Shown piece after piece: positions 53,411 to 62,343 of a stretch of DNA of 64,000 nt (within the stretch, counting starts at the first letter, position 1; the number at the start of each line of letters is the position of its first letter). A program made the translations under genes and the position numbers. The DNA lies in the NCBI RefSeq assembly GCF_001427605.1, contig NZ_LMGZ01000012.1, positions 125,071-189,070 of the forward strand, given 5' to 3'. Under the pieces are notes generated by a model. That model saw only the letters and a program-made list of their open reading frames with translations. It made no database searches and had not been told where the DNA came from. The DNA comes from Devosia sp. Root635 (GTDB lineage: Bacteria > Pseudomonadota > Alphaproteobacteria > Rhizobiales > Devosiaceae).

Positions 53411-53570
53411 CGCCCCTCTCCCCTTGTGGGAGAGGGTGCAATTTCCTCGTTCAGAGGAAATTGCGGGTGAGGGGGTCTGCGTCATCCCATGCTTTCAATT
53501 CCGAAGGACAACTCGGTGCCCCCTCATCCGCCCTTCGGGCACCTTCTCCCACGAGGGGAGAAGGGAAGGG
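53411..53570 (+). repeat. Variant family B repeat (160 bp)
   Basis: CCCCTCTCCCCTTGTGGGAGAGGGTG hairpin, an AATTTCCTC-GTTCA-GAGGAAATT stem, GCGGGTGAGGGGG, a loop, then CCCCCTCATCCGCCC and the hairpin CTTCTCCCACGAGGGGAGAAGG. It shares the overall scheme of family B with different arm sequences. It lies between convergent AraC and aldo/keto reductase genes. Confidence 0.8.
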
Positions 53571-53589
53571 CCGATGGTGCGGCGTCCGC

Positions 53590-54519
53590 TTACGGCAGAG
53601 TATGCCCAGCCGCGCGGAACAGGCGGTACCATTCCTCGCGGGTCAGGGTCACGTCGGAGCCGGCGGCGGAATCCTTCACTCGCCCCGGATTGGTGGTGCC
53701 GAGCACGACCTGGATATGGGCCGGATGCCTCACGATCCAGGCCACGGCAATGCCTGTTGGCGTGACGCCATACTGAGCCGCCAGCGCATCGATGGCGTCG
53801 TTCAGTTCCGCATAATTCTCGCGATCGCCGAGGAAGACGCCGTCGAAGAAGACCTTCTGGAAGGGCGACCAGGCCTGCAGCATCATGTTGTTCAGCCGCG
53901 AATAGTCGAGCAGGCCATTGTCGCGCGATACCGACTGTTCGAGCCCGGCCATATTGGCGGCGACACCCTGGGCGAAGAGCGGCGCATGGGTGATGGAGAG
54001 CTGCACCTGATTGGCGGCCAGCGGCTGTTTCACCGCCGTTTTCAGCAGTTCGATCTGCCCCGGCGTGTGGTTGGAAACGCCGAAATGGCGCACCTTGCCG
54101 GCGGCCACCAGCTGCTCGAAGGCCTCGGCCACCTCCTCCGGCTCGACCAAAGTGTCGGGGCGGTGGAGCAGCAGCAGGTCGAGATAATCGGTGCGCAGGG
54201 CGGCCAGCGATTCATCGACACTGGTGAGGATGTGCTCTTTCGAGAAATCGAACCAGCCCTTGCGAATGCCGACCTTGGACTGGATGACGATGGCCTCGCG
54301 TTCGGCCGGGGTGAGGCGCACCGCCTCGCCGAAGCGCTGCTCGCAGCGATGGCGCTCGCCGCCATAGATATCGGCATGGTCGAAGACATTGATGCCGGCA
54401 TCGCGCGCCGTGCCGAACAGCGTGGCGATCTCGGCATCGCTCATCTTGGCAATGCGCATCAGGCCGAGAACGACGCTGGAGACGGCAGTTTCGGTGTCGG
54501 GGAGCGTGTAGGTTTTCAT
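53590..54519 (-). CDS. Aldo/keto reductase (YdhF-like)
   Basis: A 309-residue NADPH-dependent oxidoreductase with an (alpha/beta)8 barrel. The catalytic tetrad is represented by the Asp/Tyr region FDHADIYGGERH, the Lys in IVIQSKVGI and the His in LLLHRPDTL; the C-terminal cofactor segment reads VLGTTNPGRV. The order and length match the YdhF/general stress AKR group. It has its own promoter region in a gap filled with repeat fragments. Substrate unknown. Confidence 0.9.
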   Translation of the reverse strand: MKTYTLPDTETAVSSVVLGLMRIAKMSDAEIATLFGTARDAGINVFDHADIYGGERHRCEQRFGEAVRLTPAEREAIVIQSKVGIRKGWFDFSKEHILTSVDESLAALRTDYLDLLLLHRPDTLVEPEEVAEAFEQLVAAGKVRHFGVSNHTPGQIELLKTAVKQPLAANQVQLSITHAPLFAQGVAANMAGLEQSVSRDNGLLDYSRLNNMMLQAWSPFQKVFFDGVFLGDRENYAELNDAIDALAAQYGVTPTGIAVAWIVRHPAHIQVVLGTTNPGRVKDSAAGSDVTLTREEWYRLFRAAGHTLP

Positions 54520-54569
54520 GGGCTTGGCCTTTCTGCGATTCTTGGCGGGAGGATACGCCCACTAGCGGG

Positions 54570-54695
54570 GCCAACCCACCCCCACCCTTGATCCCCCCAA
54601 GGAGAGAAACGATGGGTTCGGTCCGTGTTCCAATCGATCCGCAAAGGCCGGCCAGGCTTCCCTCCCCCTTGTGGGGAGGGAGTGAGGGTGGGGGT
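54570..54695. repeat. Two family A half-copies in opposite orientation
   Basis: At 54570-54604, CCAACCCACCCCCACCCTTGATCC... is one half. At 54660-54695, CCTCCCCCTTGTGGGGAGGG-AGTGAGGGTGGGGG is the other, reversed. The ~55-bp stretch between them is not repeat-like. Confidence 0.7.
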
Positions 54696-54704
54696 ATGCT
54701 TCCA

Positions 54705-55811
54705 CTAACGCGACGCCTTCACCCCCAGAAACTCCACCAATTCCCGCGTCGCCGCAGCCCCCGCCCGGTTCGCCCCGATGGTGGAGGCCGATGGGCCATA
54801 GCCCACCAGGTGCACGCGCGGATCGCGCGCCACCTGCGTCGCCAGCCGGCCGGTCATGGTGATGCCGCCGCTTGCTTCCCGCAACTGCAGCGGGGCGAGA
54901 TGATCGAGCGCCGAGCGGAAGCCGGTGCACCAGAGGATCACGTCGACATCCAGACTATGGCCATCGGCCCAGCGCACGCCGGATGGCGTGATTTCGGAAA
55001 ACATCTCCTGGCGCTCCAGCACGCCGCGCTCGCGCATGGCCTCGATGGCCGGCGTCATGGGCAGGCCGGTGACCGAAACCACCGAATTGGGCGGCAGGCC
55101 GGCCCGGACGCGGTCTTCCACCAGCTTGACGGCGGCACGGCCCGCCTCCTGGTCGAAGGGCCCCTCGCGGAAGCGCGGCGGCGTGCGGGTGACCCAGGTG
55201 GTTGATGTCACCCGCGAAATCTGGTCGAGCAGCTGGATGGCGGAAATGCCGCCGCCCACTACCAGCACATGCTGGCCAGCAAAGTCCTCCGCGGCCCGGA
55301 ATTGCTGCGTATGGAGCTGACGGCCACGAAAACTGTCGCGGCCGGGATAGTCGGGAATATAGGGCTTTTCCCAGGTGCCGGTGGCGTTGATGATCCCCCG
55401 CGCCGAGAACAGGCCGCGATCGCTCTCGACGCGCAGGCGCTCGCCCCGATCGCAGACGACGTTCACCGTGGCGGGGCGCAGCACATCGAGGCCGAAGCGT
55501 TCCTCATAGGCGGCGAAATAGTGCGGCACCGCCACCGAGGCCATGACGCTGTCATCACCCCCGGCGCTGTCGGCAAAGCTCAGGCCCGGCAGGTCATGCA
55601 CGCGATTGACGGTGGAAAGCGTCAGCGAAGGCCAGCGATATTGCCACGCCCCACCCGGCTGCGGCGCCCGGTCGAGCACGAGGAAATCGCGGCCCGGCAC
55701 AAGGCCGAGCTGTTTCAGGTGATAAGCCGAGGACAGCCCCGCCTGCCCGGCGCCGATAACGACGATATCGAGCTTGAGCGCGGTGCGGGCGGTGGGGGAT
55801 GGGTCCGGCAT
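54705..55811 (-). CDS. NAD(P)/FAD-dependent monooxygenase-like oxidoreductase
   Basis: A 368-residue flavoprotein. The FAD-binding motif VVIGAGQAGLSSAYHLK and the NADPH-binding VLVVGGGISAIQLLDQI are both clear, with the FMO/BVMO-like linkers ATGTWEKPYIPDYPG and VILWCTGFRSALDHL. The typical FxGxxxHxxxW/Y fingerprint is present in modified form as SFRGRQLHTQQF. Its start at 55811 (MPDPSPTARTALKL) has no strong ribosome site. It is separated from the uvrA-like gene by a family A repeat. Confidence 0.87.
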   Translation of the reverse strand: MPDPSPTARTALKLDIVVIGAGQAGLSSAYHLKQLGLVPGRDFLVLDRAPQPGGAWQYRWPSLTLSTVNRVHDLPGLSFADSAGGDDSVMASVAVPHYFAAYEERFGLDVLRPATVNVVCDRGERLRVESDRGLFSARGIINATGTWEKPYIPDYPGRDSFRGRQLHTQQFRAAEDFAGQHVLVVGGGISAIQLLDQISRVTSTTWVTRTPPRFREGPFDQEAGRAAVKLVEDRVRAGLPPNSVVSVTGLPMTPAIEAMRERGVLERQEMFSEITPSGVRWADGHSLDVDVILWCTGFRSALDHLAPLQLREASGGITMTGRLATQVARDPRVHLVGYGPSASTIGANRAGAAATRELVEFLGVKASR

Positions 55812-55880
55812 GGTGCGGAAGATGTAGGGGGTGGCGATGGTCGGGGCAAGCGCTTGGCGGGCCGCAAGTACGGAGCGGCA

Positions 55881-55995
55881 CCTCCCCCTTGACGGGGGAG
55901 GCTGGGAGGGGGTGTGGGTTGGCCCGAATATCCGGGCTAAACATCCCCCACCCTTGATCCCTCCCCGCAAGGGGGAGGGAGACGACTGAAAATTC
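55881..55995 (-). repeat. Repeat family A, full copy with tail
   Basis: CCTCCCCCTTGACGGGGGAGG hairpin, AGGGGGTGTGGGTTGG, central CCCGAATATCCGGGC, CCCTTGATCC and CTCCCCGCAAGGGGGAGGG, followed by GACGACTGAAAATTCAG, a tail shared with the 40012 fragment. It separates the FMO-like and uvrA-like genes. Confidence 0.9.
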
Positions 55996-58240
55996 AGCGT
56001 CCTGCCAGATGCTGCCCCGTCAGCGAATGCTTCGCCTTGGCCAAATCCCCCGGCACGCCCTCGAACTGGATCTTGCCGCCATCCTGTCCCGCGCCCGGTC
56101 CCAGGTCGATGACCCAATCCGCCCGCGAGATTACATCCAGATTGTGCTCGATGACGATCACGCTCGATCCCGCATCGACCAACCGGTCGAAGAGGCCGAT
56201 CAGGGTGTCGACGTCGTTCATGTGGAGACCCGTTGTGGGTTCGTCGAGCACATAGATATTGCCCTTCTTGCCCAGTTCGGCCGCCAACTTGAGCCGCTGG
56301 CGCTCCCCGCCCGACAGGGTCGACAGCGGCTGGCCCAGCGTCAGGTAGCCCAGCCCGACATCGTCGAGACTTCCGAGAATCTTGGCGATGGCCGGCTCGG
56401 TGAAGAAGTCCACCGCCTCGGCAATGCTCATCAGGTAGACGTCGCTGATCGACCTGCCGCGCAGGTGATGCTCCAGCACTTCGGGCAGGAAGCGCTTGCC
56501 CTCGCAGGTCTCGCAAGTGGTGATCATGGGATCGAGATGCGCCAGGTCGGTATAGATCACGCCCAGCCCGTTACAATCGGGGCAGGCGCCCTTGGAATTG
56601 GCCGAGAACAGGGCGGCGTCGACGCCATTCGCCTTGGCGAAGGCCTTGCGCACATTGTCGAGGATGCCGGTATAGGTGGCGGTATTGGAGCGGCGCGAGC
56701 CGCGCGCCAGGTTCTGGTCGATGATGATCGTATCGGGGTAGGCCTGGGGCAGGCAGCCCTGGATGAGGCTGGATTTGCCCGAGCCGGCAACGCCGGAAAC
56801 CGCTGTCAGCACGCCGCGGGGAATGGAGACCGAAACGTCCTTGAGATTGTTGAGCCGGGCGTGCTCGATCCTCAATGCGCCATCGGCTTTCCGAACCTTG
56901 TCCTTGATCGACTGGTGCTTGCTTATGTGGTTGCCGGTCAGCGTGCCCGAGGTCAACAGGCCCGCATAGTCGCCCTCATAGACCACCTCGCCGCCCTTGC
57001 TGCCGGCGAAGGGCCCCATATCCACCACATGGTCGGCAATGGCGATCATGTCGGGCTTGTGCTCGACGATGAGTACCGTATTGCCCTTGTCGCGCAATTG
57101 CTGCATCAGGCCGGCCAGCCGCCCCACATCATGGGGGTGCAGACCCACCGAGGGCTCGTCGAAGACATAGGTGATGTCGGTCAGCGAGCTGCCGAGATGG
57201 CGTACCATCTTGACGCGCTGGCTTTCACCTCCTGACAGCGTCGAGCTTTCACGGTCGAGGCTGAGATAGCCGAGGCCAATGGTGACGAGGTTTTCCAGCC
57301 GCAGTGCCAAAGCCTCCAGCATGGGGCCGACCTGTGGCGCTTCGATGCCGCGCACGAAGACCGCCAGTTCGCTGACCTGCATGGCCGAAAGCTCGGCAAT
57401 GTTGCGGCCATTGACCTTGCTGTTCAGCGCCTGCTGGTTGAGGCGGGTGCCGTGGCAGGCGGGGCAAGTGGCGCGGGTGAAAATCTTCTCGTATTCGCGC
57501 AAGACATGTGGCTGCAGGCTTTCGGGATCCTTGGAGCCCAGCCCCTTCTTGAGCTTGGCGACCACGCCCTCATAGGTCAGCCCGATCTTGCCGACCTTGA
57601 TCTTGCGGCCGTCATCGAGATTGAGCAGGTTTTCCCGCTCTTCGGCGCTGTATTTGCTGATCGGCTTGTCCATGTCGAACAGGCCGGAATTCTTGTAGAT
57701 TTCCCAATACCAGGTATCGACCGCAAAATCCTTGGGCAGCAGGGCACCCTGATTGAGCGACTTGGACTCGTCGATCACCGCCGCCATGTCCATGGCCGCG
57801 ACCTGGCCGATGCCCTCACAATCGGGGCACATGCCGCGCGGGTCGTTGTAGGAATAGAGGCTGGGCGGGCCCAGCTTCGGCTCGCCCAGGCGCGAAAACA
57901 GCACGCGCAGCATCTGCGCTGCATCGGTCACCGTCGCCACGGTCGAGCGCGAATTGCCGCCCAGCCTCTGCTGGTCGACGATGATCGCCGCCGAGATGTT
58001 TTCCAGCTGGTCGGCATCGGGCTGGCCATAGCGCGGCATGAATTGCTGCACGAAGCTGGGATAGGTCTCGTTGATCAGCCGCTGGCTTTCCGCCGCGATG
58101 GTGCCGAAGACCAGCGACGACTTGCCCGAGCCGGAAACCCCGGTGAAGACGCTGATCTTGCGCTTGGGAATGTCGAGTGAGACATTCTTGAGATTGTTCT
58201 CGCGGGCGCCGCGAATGATGATCGAGCCGTAATCGGGCAT
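55994..58240 (-). CDS. Short UvrA paralogue, DrrC-like DNA-binding ABC ATPase
   Basis: A 748-residue UvrA-related ATPase with two ABC domains ([22 protein letters not shown]), four zinc-type modules ([34 protein letters not shown]) and signatures [12 protein letters not shown] and [12 protein letters not shown]. Canonical UvrA is ~940 residues; the ~190-residue deficit suggests loss of the UvrB-interaction/insertion parts, as in DrrC of Streptomyces (~764 aa), which confers resistance to DNA-intercalating anthracyclines. ATG 58240 has AGGA upstream. DrrA/DrrB-like ABC genes lie 2-4 kb away. Confidence 0.87.
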   Translation of the reverse strand: MPDYGSIIIRGARENNLKNVSLDIPKRKISVFTGVSGSGKSSLVFGTIAAESQRLINETYPSFVQQFMPRYGQPDADQLENISAAIIVDQQRLGGNSRSTVATVTDAAQMLRVLFSRLGEPKLGPPSLYSYNDPRGMCPDCEGIGQVAAMDMAAVIDESKSLNQGALLPKDFAVDTWYWEIYKNSGLFDMDKPISKYSAEERENLLNLDDGRKIKVGKIGLTYEGVVAKLKKGLGSKDPESLQPHVLREYEKIFTRATCPACHGTRLNQQALNSKVNGRNIAELSAMQVSELAVFVRGIEAPQVGPMLEALALRLENLVTIGLGYLSLDRESSTLSGGESQRVKMVRHLGSSLTDITYVFDEPSVGLHPHDVGRLAGLMQQLRDKGNTVLIVEHKPDMIAIADHVVDMGPFAGSKGGEVVYEGDYAGLLTSGTLTGNHISKHQSIKDKVRKADGALRIEHARLNNLKDVSVSIPRGVLTAVSGVAGSGKSSLIQGCLPQAYPDTIIIDQNLARGSRRSNTATYTGILDNVRKAFAKANGVDAALFSANSKGACPDCNGLGVIYTDLAHLDPMITTCETCEGKRFLPEVLEHHLRGRSISDVYLMSIAEAVDFFTEPAIAKILGSLDDVGLGYLTLGQPLSTLSGGERQRLKLAAELGKKGNIYVLDEPTTGLHMNDVDTLIGLFDRLVDAGSSVIVIEHNLDVISRADWVIDLGPGAGQDGGKIQFEGVPGDLAKAKHSLTGQHLAGR

Positions 58241-58294
58241 GTGTTTCTGTTCCTGTCGTTTCGCGGATGAATGGACCACGATTTCTCAGTCGAC

Positions 58295-58331
58295 TCCCTC
58301 CCCCTTGAGGGGAGGGATCAAGGGTGGGGGT
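58295..58331. repeat. Repeat family A fragment upstream of the uvrA-like gene
   Basis: CTCCCTCCCCCTTGAGGGGAGGGATCAAGGGTGGGGG: one hairpin and the ATCAAGGGTGGGGG part. The other half is missing. Confidence 0.75.
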
Positions 58332-58399
58332 GCCGAGGCCGCCGCAAACGCGATAGGTGCAGAACTCCGACACCCGCTGACATCCGATAGCCAAGCCCA

Positions 58400-58434
58400 C
58401 TGACATGACGCGTCAGCAGGCCCGATTTCGACAG
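58400..58434 (-). promoter_or_regulatory. 35-bp element shared by the uvrA-like and drrA-like upstream regions (copy 1)
   Basis: CTGACATGACGCGTCAGCAG... matches 62344-62378 in 30 of 35 positions. It contains the perfect 10-bp palindrome TGACGCGTCA. It lies 160 bp upstream of the short UvrA gene on the minus strand. It may be a regulatory site or a small dispersed repeat. Confidence 0.45.
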
Positions 58435-58453
58435 TATGGATGTTTTCCGGAGC

Positions 58454-58912
58454 CTAGCCGACTGCCTTTTCCAGCAGCGCGCCGATGGCCTTCTTCTCGG
58501 CCGGGCCCAGCTTGAGCAGGGCAAAGGAGGTCGGCCACATATTGCCGTCGTCGAGCTTCGCCCCGGTGTTGAAGCCCAATGAAGCGTAGCGCTCCTTGAA
58601 TTTTACACCGGGGGTGAAAAAGCACACCGCCTTGCCGTCCGCCCCCGCCCAGGCCGGCATGCCATACCAGGTCTTGGGCATCAGGCTCGGCGCATACTGC
58701 TTGACCAGGGCATGCAATCCCTCGGCCAGCTCCTTGTCCAACCCCTCCATCTCGGCGACCTTGGCCAGCAGGTCGGCTTCGCCATCCACCTGCTTGCCGC
58801 CCTTGCGGCGGGCGGCCTTTTCCGCCTTTTCCTCGGCGACCTTGTCCTTCATCGCCTCGACTTCGTCGTCGGAGAAGGACTGGCTGGATTTTGTGGTCTT
58901 GCGCGTGGCCAT
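58454..58912 (-). CDS. DUF1801-type protein (iron-chaperone-like fold)
   Basis: A 152-residue protein. The N-terminal ~45 residues are a charged, Lys/Glu-rich helix (MKDKVAEEKAEKAARRKGG). The rest fits the DUF1801/YdhG-like family: LHALVKQYAPSLMPKTWYGMPAW, AVCFFTPGVKFKERYASLGFN and SFALLKLGPAEKKAI. Relatives are called iron chaperones by similarity to frataxin-like folds; that name is not proof of function. It is 10 bp from the VOC gene in the same operon. Confidence 0.83.
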   Translation of the reverse strand: MATRKTTKSSQSFSDDEVEAMKDKVAEEKAEKAARRKGGKQVDGEADLLAKVAEMEGLDKELAEGLHALVKQYAPSLMPKTWYGMPAWAGADGKAVCFFTPGVKFKERYASLGFNTGAKLDDGNMWPTSFALLKLGPAEKKAIGALLEKAVG

Positions 58913-58922
58913 GGCCGGCTCC

Positions 58923-59318
58923 CTACCAGTTCAGTTGGGTGAGCTGGATGATATTGCCGCAGCCATCGTCGAGCTGGGCGATGGTCGAGGCGGTGACGTC
59001 GGTAGGCTCCATGCGCAGCGTCACGCCCTTGGCCTTGATGGCATCGCAATCGGCCTTCACGTCGTCGGTGAAGAACTGGATAGCCGGCTGGCCCTGCTGG
59101 AAAGTGGCTTGCTGATAGGCCTTGCCCGCCGGATTGGCGTTGGAGGCCAGTTGCAGCTCGACACCCTCGGGGTCCTCGGCCGGAACGACGGTCAGCCAGC
59201 GATAGCCGCCATTGCCGAAATCGTTTTTCTTGGTGAAGCCCAGCACGTCGGTATAGAAGGCCAGCGCCTTGTCCTGGTCGTCGACATAGATGGTCGTTAC
59301 CTTGATCTTCATCGTCAT
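58923..59318 (-). CDS. VOC-family (glyoxalase/bleomycin-resistance fold) protein
   Basis: A 131-residue vicinal-oxygen-chelate protein: KVTTIYVDDQDKALAFYTDVLGF, YRWLTVVPAEDPEGVELQL and MEPTDVTASTIAQLDDGCGNIIQL. The metal-chelating Glu in GVELQL is visible. The position usually holding the first His or Glu near the N-terminus reads TIYVDD, so metal use is uncertain. ATG 59318 (M-T-M-K-I-K) is the start, 30 bp after the SRPBCC stop. Common in ArsR-SRPBCC-VOC operons. Confidence 0.88.
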   Translation of the reverse strand: MTMKIKVTTIYVDDQDKALAFYTDVLGFTKKNDFGNGGYRWLTVVPAEDPEGVELQLASNANPAGKAYQQATFQQGQPAIQFFTDDVKADCDAIKAKGVTLRMEPTDVTASTIAQLDDGCGNIIQLTQLNW

Positions 59319-59347
59319 ACTCCTTGTTACAATTGCAGCGCGGCCCC

Positions 59348-59770
59348 TCAATCGAGGTCGGCCACGACTTTCTCCAATGCGGCCATGAACTGCTTCCACG
59401 ATGCCCTCGCGCCCCTGAAGGCCAGGTCCTGATCCGGGCGGAAACCGGTCTGTTCCATGCGGATAACGGTTCCCGCCGGCGTCGGCTCCAGGGTGAAGGT
59501 CACGACGCTTTCCAGCCCGAAGGCCTCCCAGCTGTAGGACAACGTCCTGTTGGGCTCGACATGAAGCACTTCGCAATCGACCACCACGCTCACATCGGGC
59601 CTGGGCTGGTTGCGGAAGGTGAATTTCCGGCCCTTGACCGGCGTGAAATCGGATTTCATCAGCCACTCCTCGATCAGGTGCTGTTGCGTCAGGGCGCGCC
59701 AGATCTTCTCGGGCGGCGCGGCAACCTCGCGTTCGATGACGACGGTGCGGATGGGCGGCGTTTCGGTCAT
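59348..59770 (-). CDS. SRPBCC/AHSA1-family protein
   Basis: A 140-residue AHSA1-type protein: VIEREVAAPPEKIWRALTQQHLIEEWLM, KGRKFTFRNQPRPDVSVVVDCEV and LSYSWEAFGLESVVTFTLEP. Compact compared with the 214-residue one at 36418. Its ATG overlaps the ArsR stop by 4 bp, so the repressor is translated first and the two are coupled. Function unknown. Confidence 0.88.
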   Translation of the reverse strand: MTETPPIRTVVIEREVAAPPEKIWRALTQQHLIEEWLMKSDFTPVKGRKFTFRNQPRPDVSVVVDCEVLHVEPNRTLSYSWEAFGLESVVTFTLEPTPAGTVIRMEQTGFRPDQDLAFRGARASWKQFMAALEKVVADLD

Positions 59771-60090
59771 TGGTCCATCCTGTCGAGCAGGTTTTCGAGG
59801 TCATTGAACCGGCCCTCCCAGAAGCCGGTCATTTCGCTGGTCCAGTCGACCAGCGGCGCCAGCGCCCCCGGCAGGGCGCTGTAATGGGTCTGCCGGCCGG
59901 CATGGCGATCGCGCACCAATCCGGCCTGTTTCAGCACCCCCAGATGGCGCGACACCACCGGCTGGGATACCCCGGCCCCGGCCGTCAGCGCCCCCACCGT
60001 GACCTCGCCTTCCCGGCACAGCCGCTCGAAAATGGCGCGGCGCGTCGGGTCGGCAAGCGTGCGGAAGATGACGTCGGGAGCGGTCGACAT
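59767..60090 (-). CDS. ArsR/SmtB-family transcriptional repressor
   Basis: A 107-residue winged-helix repressor: VIFRTLADPTRRAIFERLCREGEVTVGALTA, recognition helix AGVSQPVVSRHLGVLKQAGLVRD and wing RHAGRQTHYSAL. The metal-binding CxC is missing. It is first in a four-gene operon (ArsR, SRPBCC, VOC, DUF1801) and a perfect 8-bp inverted repeat lies just upstream as its probable operator. It may sense a small organic ligand rather than metal. Confidence 0.92.
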   Translation of the reverse strand: MSTAPDVIFRTLADPTRRAIFERLCREGEVTVGALTAGAGVSQPVVSRHLGVLKQAGLVRDRHAGRQTHYSALPGALAPLVDWTSEMTGFWEGRFNDLENLLDRMDQ

Positions 60091-60097
60091 TGGGAAG

Positions 60098-60123
60098 AAC
60101 CCATACCTTTCTGGCTATGGGTT
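60098..60123. promoter_or_regulatory. Operator candidate for the ArsR-SRPBCC-VOC operon
   Basis: AACCCATA (60098-60105) and TATGGGTT (60116-60123) are perfect inverted 8-bp arms with a 10-nt spacer, 8-33 bp upstream of the ArsR ATG. The centre-to-centre distance of the arms is 18 bp, in the range expected for a winged-helix dimer. Confidence 0.65.
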
Positions 60124-60199
60124 AACGTATAGCTGGAGGGGTATGAGTGAGTCAAGGGGGTGTTCGGAGACAAAGAACATCATGCCAGGAGCCGGGCCC

Positions 60200-60358
60200 A
60201 CCCTCCCCCTTGAGGGCAAGCTATCGCATATGAATTGCCACAACCACCGGGCGGCACCTCCCCCTTGACGGGGGAGGCTGGGAGGGGGTGTCGGGAGCCA
60301 CGATATATATCGGGGCCAAACGCCCCCCACCCTTGATCCCTCCCCGCAAGGGGGAGGG
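60200..60358 (-). repeat. Repeat family A: fragment and full copy
   Basis: 60200-60217 is a damaged hairpin start. 60257-60358 is a full 102-bp copy with central GATATATATCGGGGCC (a few bp longer than other copies because of an extra TATA) and CTCCCCGCAAGGGGGAGGG. It is oriented like the 47516 and 55881 copies. Confidence 0.88.
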
Positions 60359-60421
60359 TGTCGACTGAGATAGCCGTGGTCTCTCAAATTCCAAATGCGA
60401 TGGCCCTCAGGGGAGAGGTGA

Positions 60422-61177
60422 TTAAAGCGAAGCCTTGCGCACCTGGCTGACGCCCACGGCGAGCCCGACCAGCGCCACGACCACCGCCACCAGCGCCCCA
60501 TAGAGCACCGGCATGGCGACAATCTCGCCGATGAACAGAACCCGTTCGGCCTCCACCAGATAGGTCAGCGGATTGAAACGGCTGGCGGCATAGAGCCAGT
60601 CGGGCGCATTGGTCATCGGCAGCAGCACGCCGCCCAGCAGCATCATCGGCAAGGCCACCGAATGGCTGACGAGGTAGAACAGGCTCCCGTCATGCTTGCT
60701 GGCAATGGCCAGAGCATAGGAGAGCGAGGCCACGCCCACGCCGAAAACCATCAGCATGGCCAGCCCCAGCAGCATATGCAGGGGATGCAGCACCAGCCCG
60801 AAGGGCGTGGCGACGACGATGAGGATCAGCGCCTGCACCAGCAGCGGCGCCAGCTCCTTGAGGGCGCGGCCGACCAGAACCGCGGGCCGGCTCATCGGCG
60901 TGGCGAGGAAGCGTTCGAAGCTGCCGCTCATCAGTTCCTCGGTCAGCGCCCAGCCGCAGGAGACGGTGGTGAACAGCACCAGCATCACCACCATGCCGGG
61001 CACGAACCATTGCAGCGGCGAAGCGCCATCGGGCCCGCCGACATTACCCAGCAGCGGCACGAACAGCGCCAGATAGAGCAACGGCTGCACCAGCCCGAAG
61101 ATGATGTAGTACCAGGAGCGGAGCGTGGGGCCGATTTCGCGACGGAAAGAAATGGCAGTGTCTGAGATGAAGGACAT
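60422..61177 (-). CDS. ABC-2 type transporter permease, DrrB-like
   Basis: A 251-residue exporter permease with six membrane helices. It starts MSFISDTAISFRREIGPTLRSWYYIIFGLVQPLLYLALF and has the ABC-2 signature PMMLLGGVLLPMTNAPDWLYAASRFNPLTYLVEAER near the C-terminus. AAGGA lies 8 nt upstream of ATG 61177. Partner of the 61346 ATPase, separated by a family B repeat. DrrB of Streptomyces exports daunorubicin; here the cargo is unknown, and the assignment rests on the ATPase and fold. Confidence 0.87.
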   Translation of the reverse strand: MSFISDTAISFRREIGPTLRSWYYIIFGLVQPLLYLALFVPLLGNVGGPDGASPLQWFVPGMVVMLVLFTTVSCGWALTEELMSGSFERFLATPMSRPAVLVGRALKELAPLLVQALILIVVATPFGLVLHPLHMLLGLAMLMVFGVGVASLSYALAIASKHDGSLFYLVSHSVALPMMLLGGVLLPMTNAPDWLYAASRFNPLTYLVEAERVLFIGEIVAMPVLYGALVAVVVALVGLAVGVSQVRKASL

Positions 61178-61209
61178 TTTCTTGATCCTTGTTGATTGGG
61201 AGCCGCTTC

Positions 61210-61340
61210 TCATCTCTCCCTTGGGGGGAGAGGTCGGCGGCGAAGCCGACGGGTGAGGGGGCCTTTTCTCGGCTCGGTGCTTGAGAAAGGCCCCCTCACC
61301 CGACCCAAGAGGGTCGACCTCTCCCCCGAAGGGAGAGGTG
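61210..61340 (+). repeat. Repeat family B, full copy
   Basis: ATCTCTCCCTTGGGGGGAGAGG, GGCGGCGAAGCCGACGGGTGAGGGGGCC, a loop, GGCCCCCTCACCCGACCC and the closing CCTCTCCCCCGAAGGGAGAGG. It is nearly identical to the 35244 copy outside the loop. It separates the DrrB-like and DrrA-like genes. Confidence 0.9.
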
Positions 61341-61345
61341 AAGCA

Positions 61346-62302
61346 TCACGCCGCCGCCTCCCTGAGCGAACGTCCCGTCAGCCCCAGAAACACATCATCC
61401 AGCGTCGGCCGCACCACGCGGGCGCTGATCGCCTCGATGCCGGACTGATGCAGCCGGCGGATGAATTCGGGCAATACGGCCTCGCCATCGCGCAGCGTTA
61501 CCGCCACGTCGCGGCCCTCGACCTTGGTTTCGCGCGCCTCGGGCAGGTTCCGGGCGATTTCGGCGGCGTTCGCGGTCTGGTCCTCGCAGAGCACGCTGAC
61601 ATGGATGGTGTCGCCGGCCAGGTCGGCCTTGAGCCGGGCCGGCGTATCGTCGGCAATCATCACGCCATTGTCCATCACCATGACCCGCTCGGCCATGGTG
61701 TCGGCCTCGTCGAGATAGTGGGTGGTGAGGAAAATGGTCATGCCGCTGGCCTGCCTGAGGCGGGTGATGTGATCCCACAGATTGGCCCGGCTATGCGGGT
61801 CGAGCCCGGTAGACGGCTCGTCGAGAAACAGGATGGGCGGGGTATGCATCAGCCCCAAGGCCACATCGAGCCGCCGCTTCTGCCCGCCCGAGAGCGAGGC
61901 ACAGGCACGGTCGGCCAGGCCATCGAGTTCCAGCATGCCGAGCAATTCGTCGGCGCGCTTTCTTGCCGCCGTCGTGCTCATGCGCTGGGCCTGGCCCTGC
62001 GTCACCAGCTCGTCACGCACCCGGTGATAGGGGCCCGAGCCGGTCCCCTGCCCGACATAGCCGATCTTGCGGCGCACCGCGGCCGGGTCGGCGACGACAT
62101 CGTGGCCGCCGACGCTGGCGCTGCCGGACGTCAGCGGCAGGAGCGTCGTCAGCAGGCGCACCGAGGTCGACTTTCCGGCGCCGTTGGGCCCAAGAAAGGC
62201 CACGAGTTCCCCCTCGGCCACATCGAGGCTGAGGCCGCGCACGGCTTCCACCGGGCCTGTCTTGGTCTTGAAGGTGCGGGTCAGGTCTCTGGCATGGATC
62301 AT
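61346..62302 (-). CDS. ABC-2 type transporter ATP-binding protein, DrrA-like
   Basis: A 318-residue ATPase: Walker A GPNGAGKST, signature LSGGQKRRLDVALGL, Walker B ILFLDEPSTGLDPHSR, H-loop LTTHYLDEADTMAERV, then the long C-terminal extension (HVSVLCEDQTANAAE.., VVRPTLDDVFLGLTG) typical of DrrA and NodI-type exporters. ATG 62302 starts MIHARDLTRTFK. It is first in the exporter operon and divergent from the TetR gene. Drug export is inferred from family and context. Confidence 0.9.
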   Translation of the reverse strand: MIHARDLTRTFKTKTGPVEAVRGLSLDVAEGELVAFLGPNGAGKSTSVRLLTTLLPLTSGSASVGGHDVVADPAAVRRKIGYVGQGTGSGPYHRVRDELVTQGQAQRMSTTAARKRADELLGMLELDGLADRACASLSGGQKRRLDVALGLMHTPPILFLDEPSTGLDPHSRANLWDHITRLRQASGMTIFLTTHYLDEADTMAERVMVMDNGVMIADDTPARLKADLAGDTIHVSVLCEDQTANAAEIARNLPEARETKVEGRDVAVTLRDGEAVLPEFIRRLHQSGIEAISARVVRPTLDDVFLGLTGRSLREAAA

Positions 62303-62343
62303 GAGCGTTCCCTTTCGTGTCCGGGCACACTGATCCGGCCCTG

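Noticed and set aside
55812-56516. Extension of the FMO-like gene upstream to 603 residues
   Set aside because: It runs through a family A repeat into the uvrA-like gene in a different frame.
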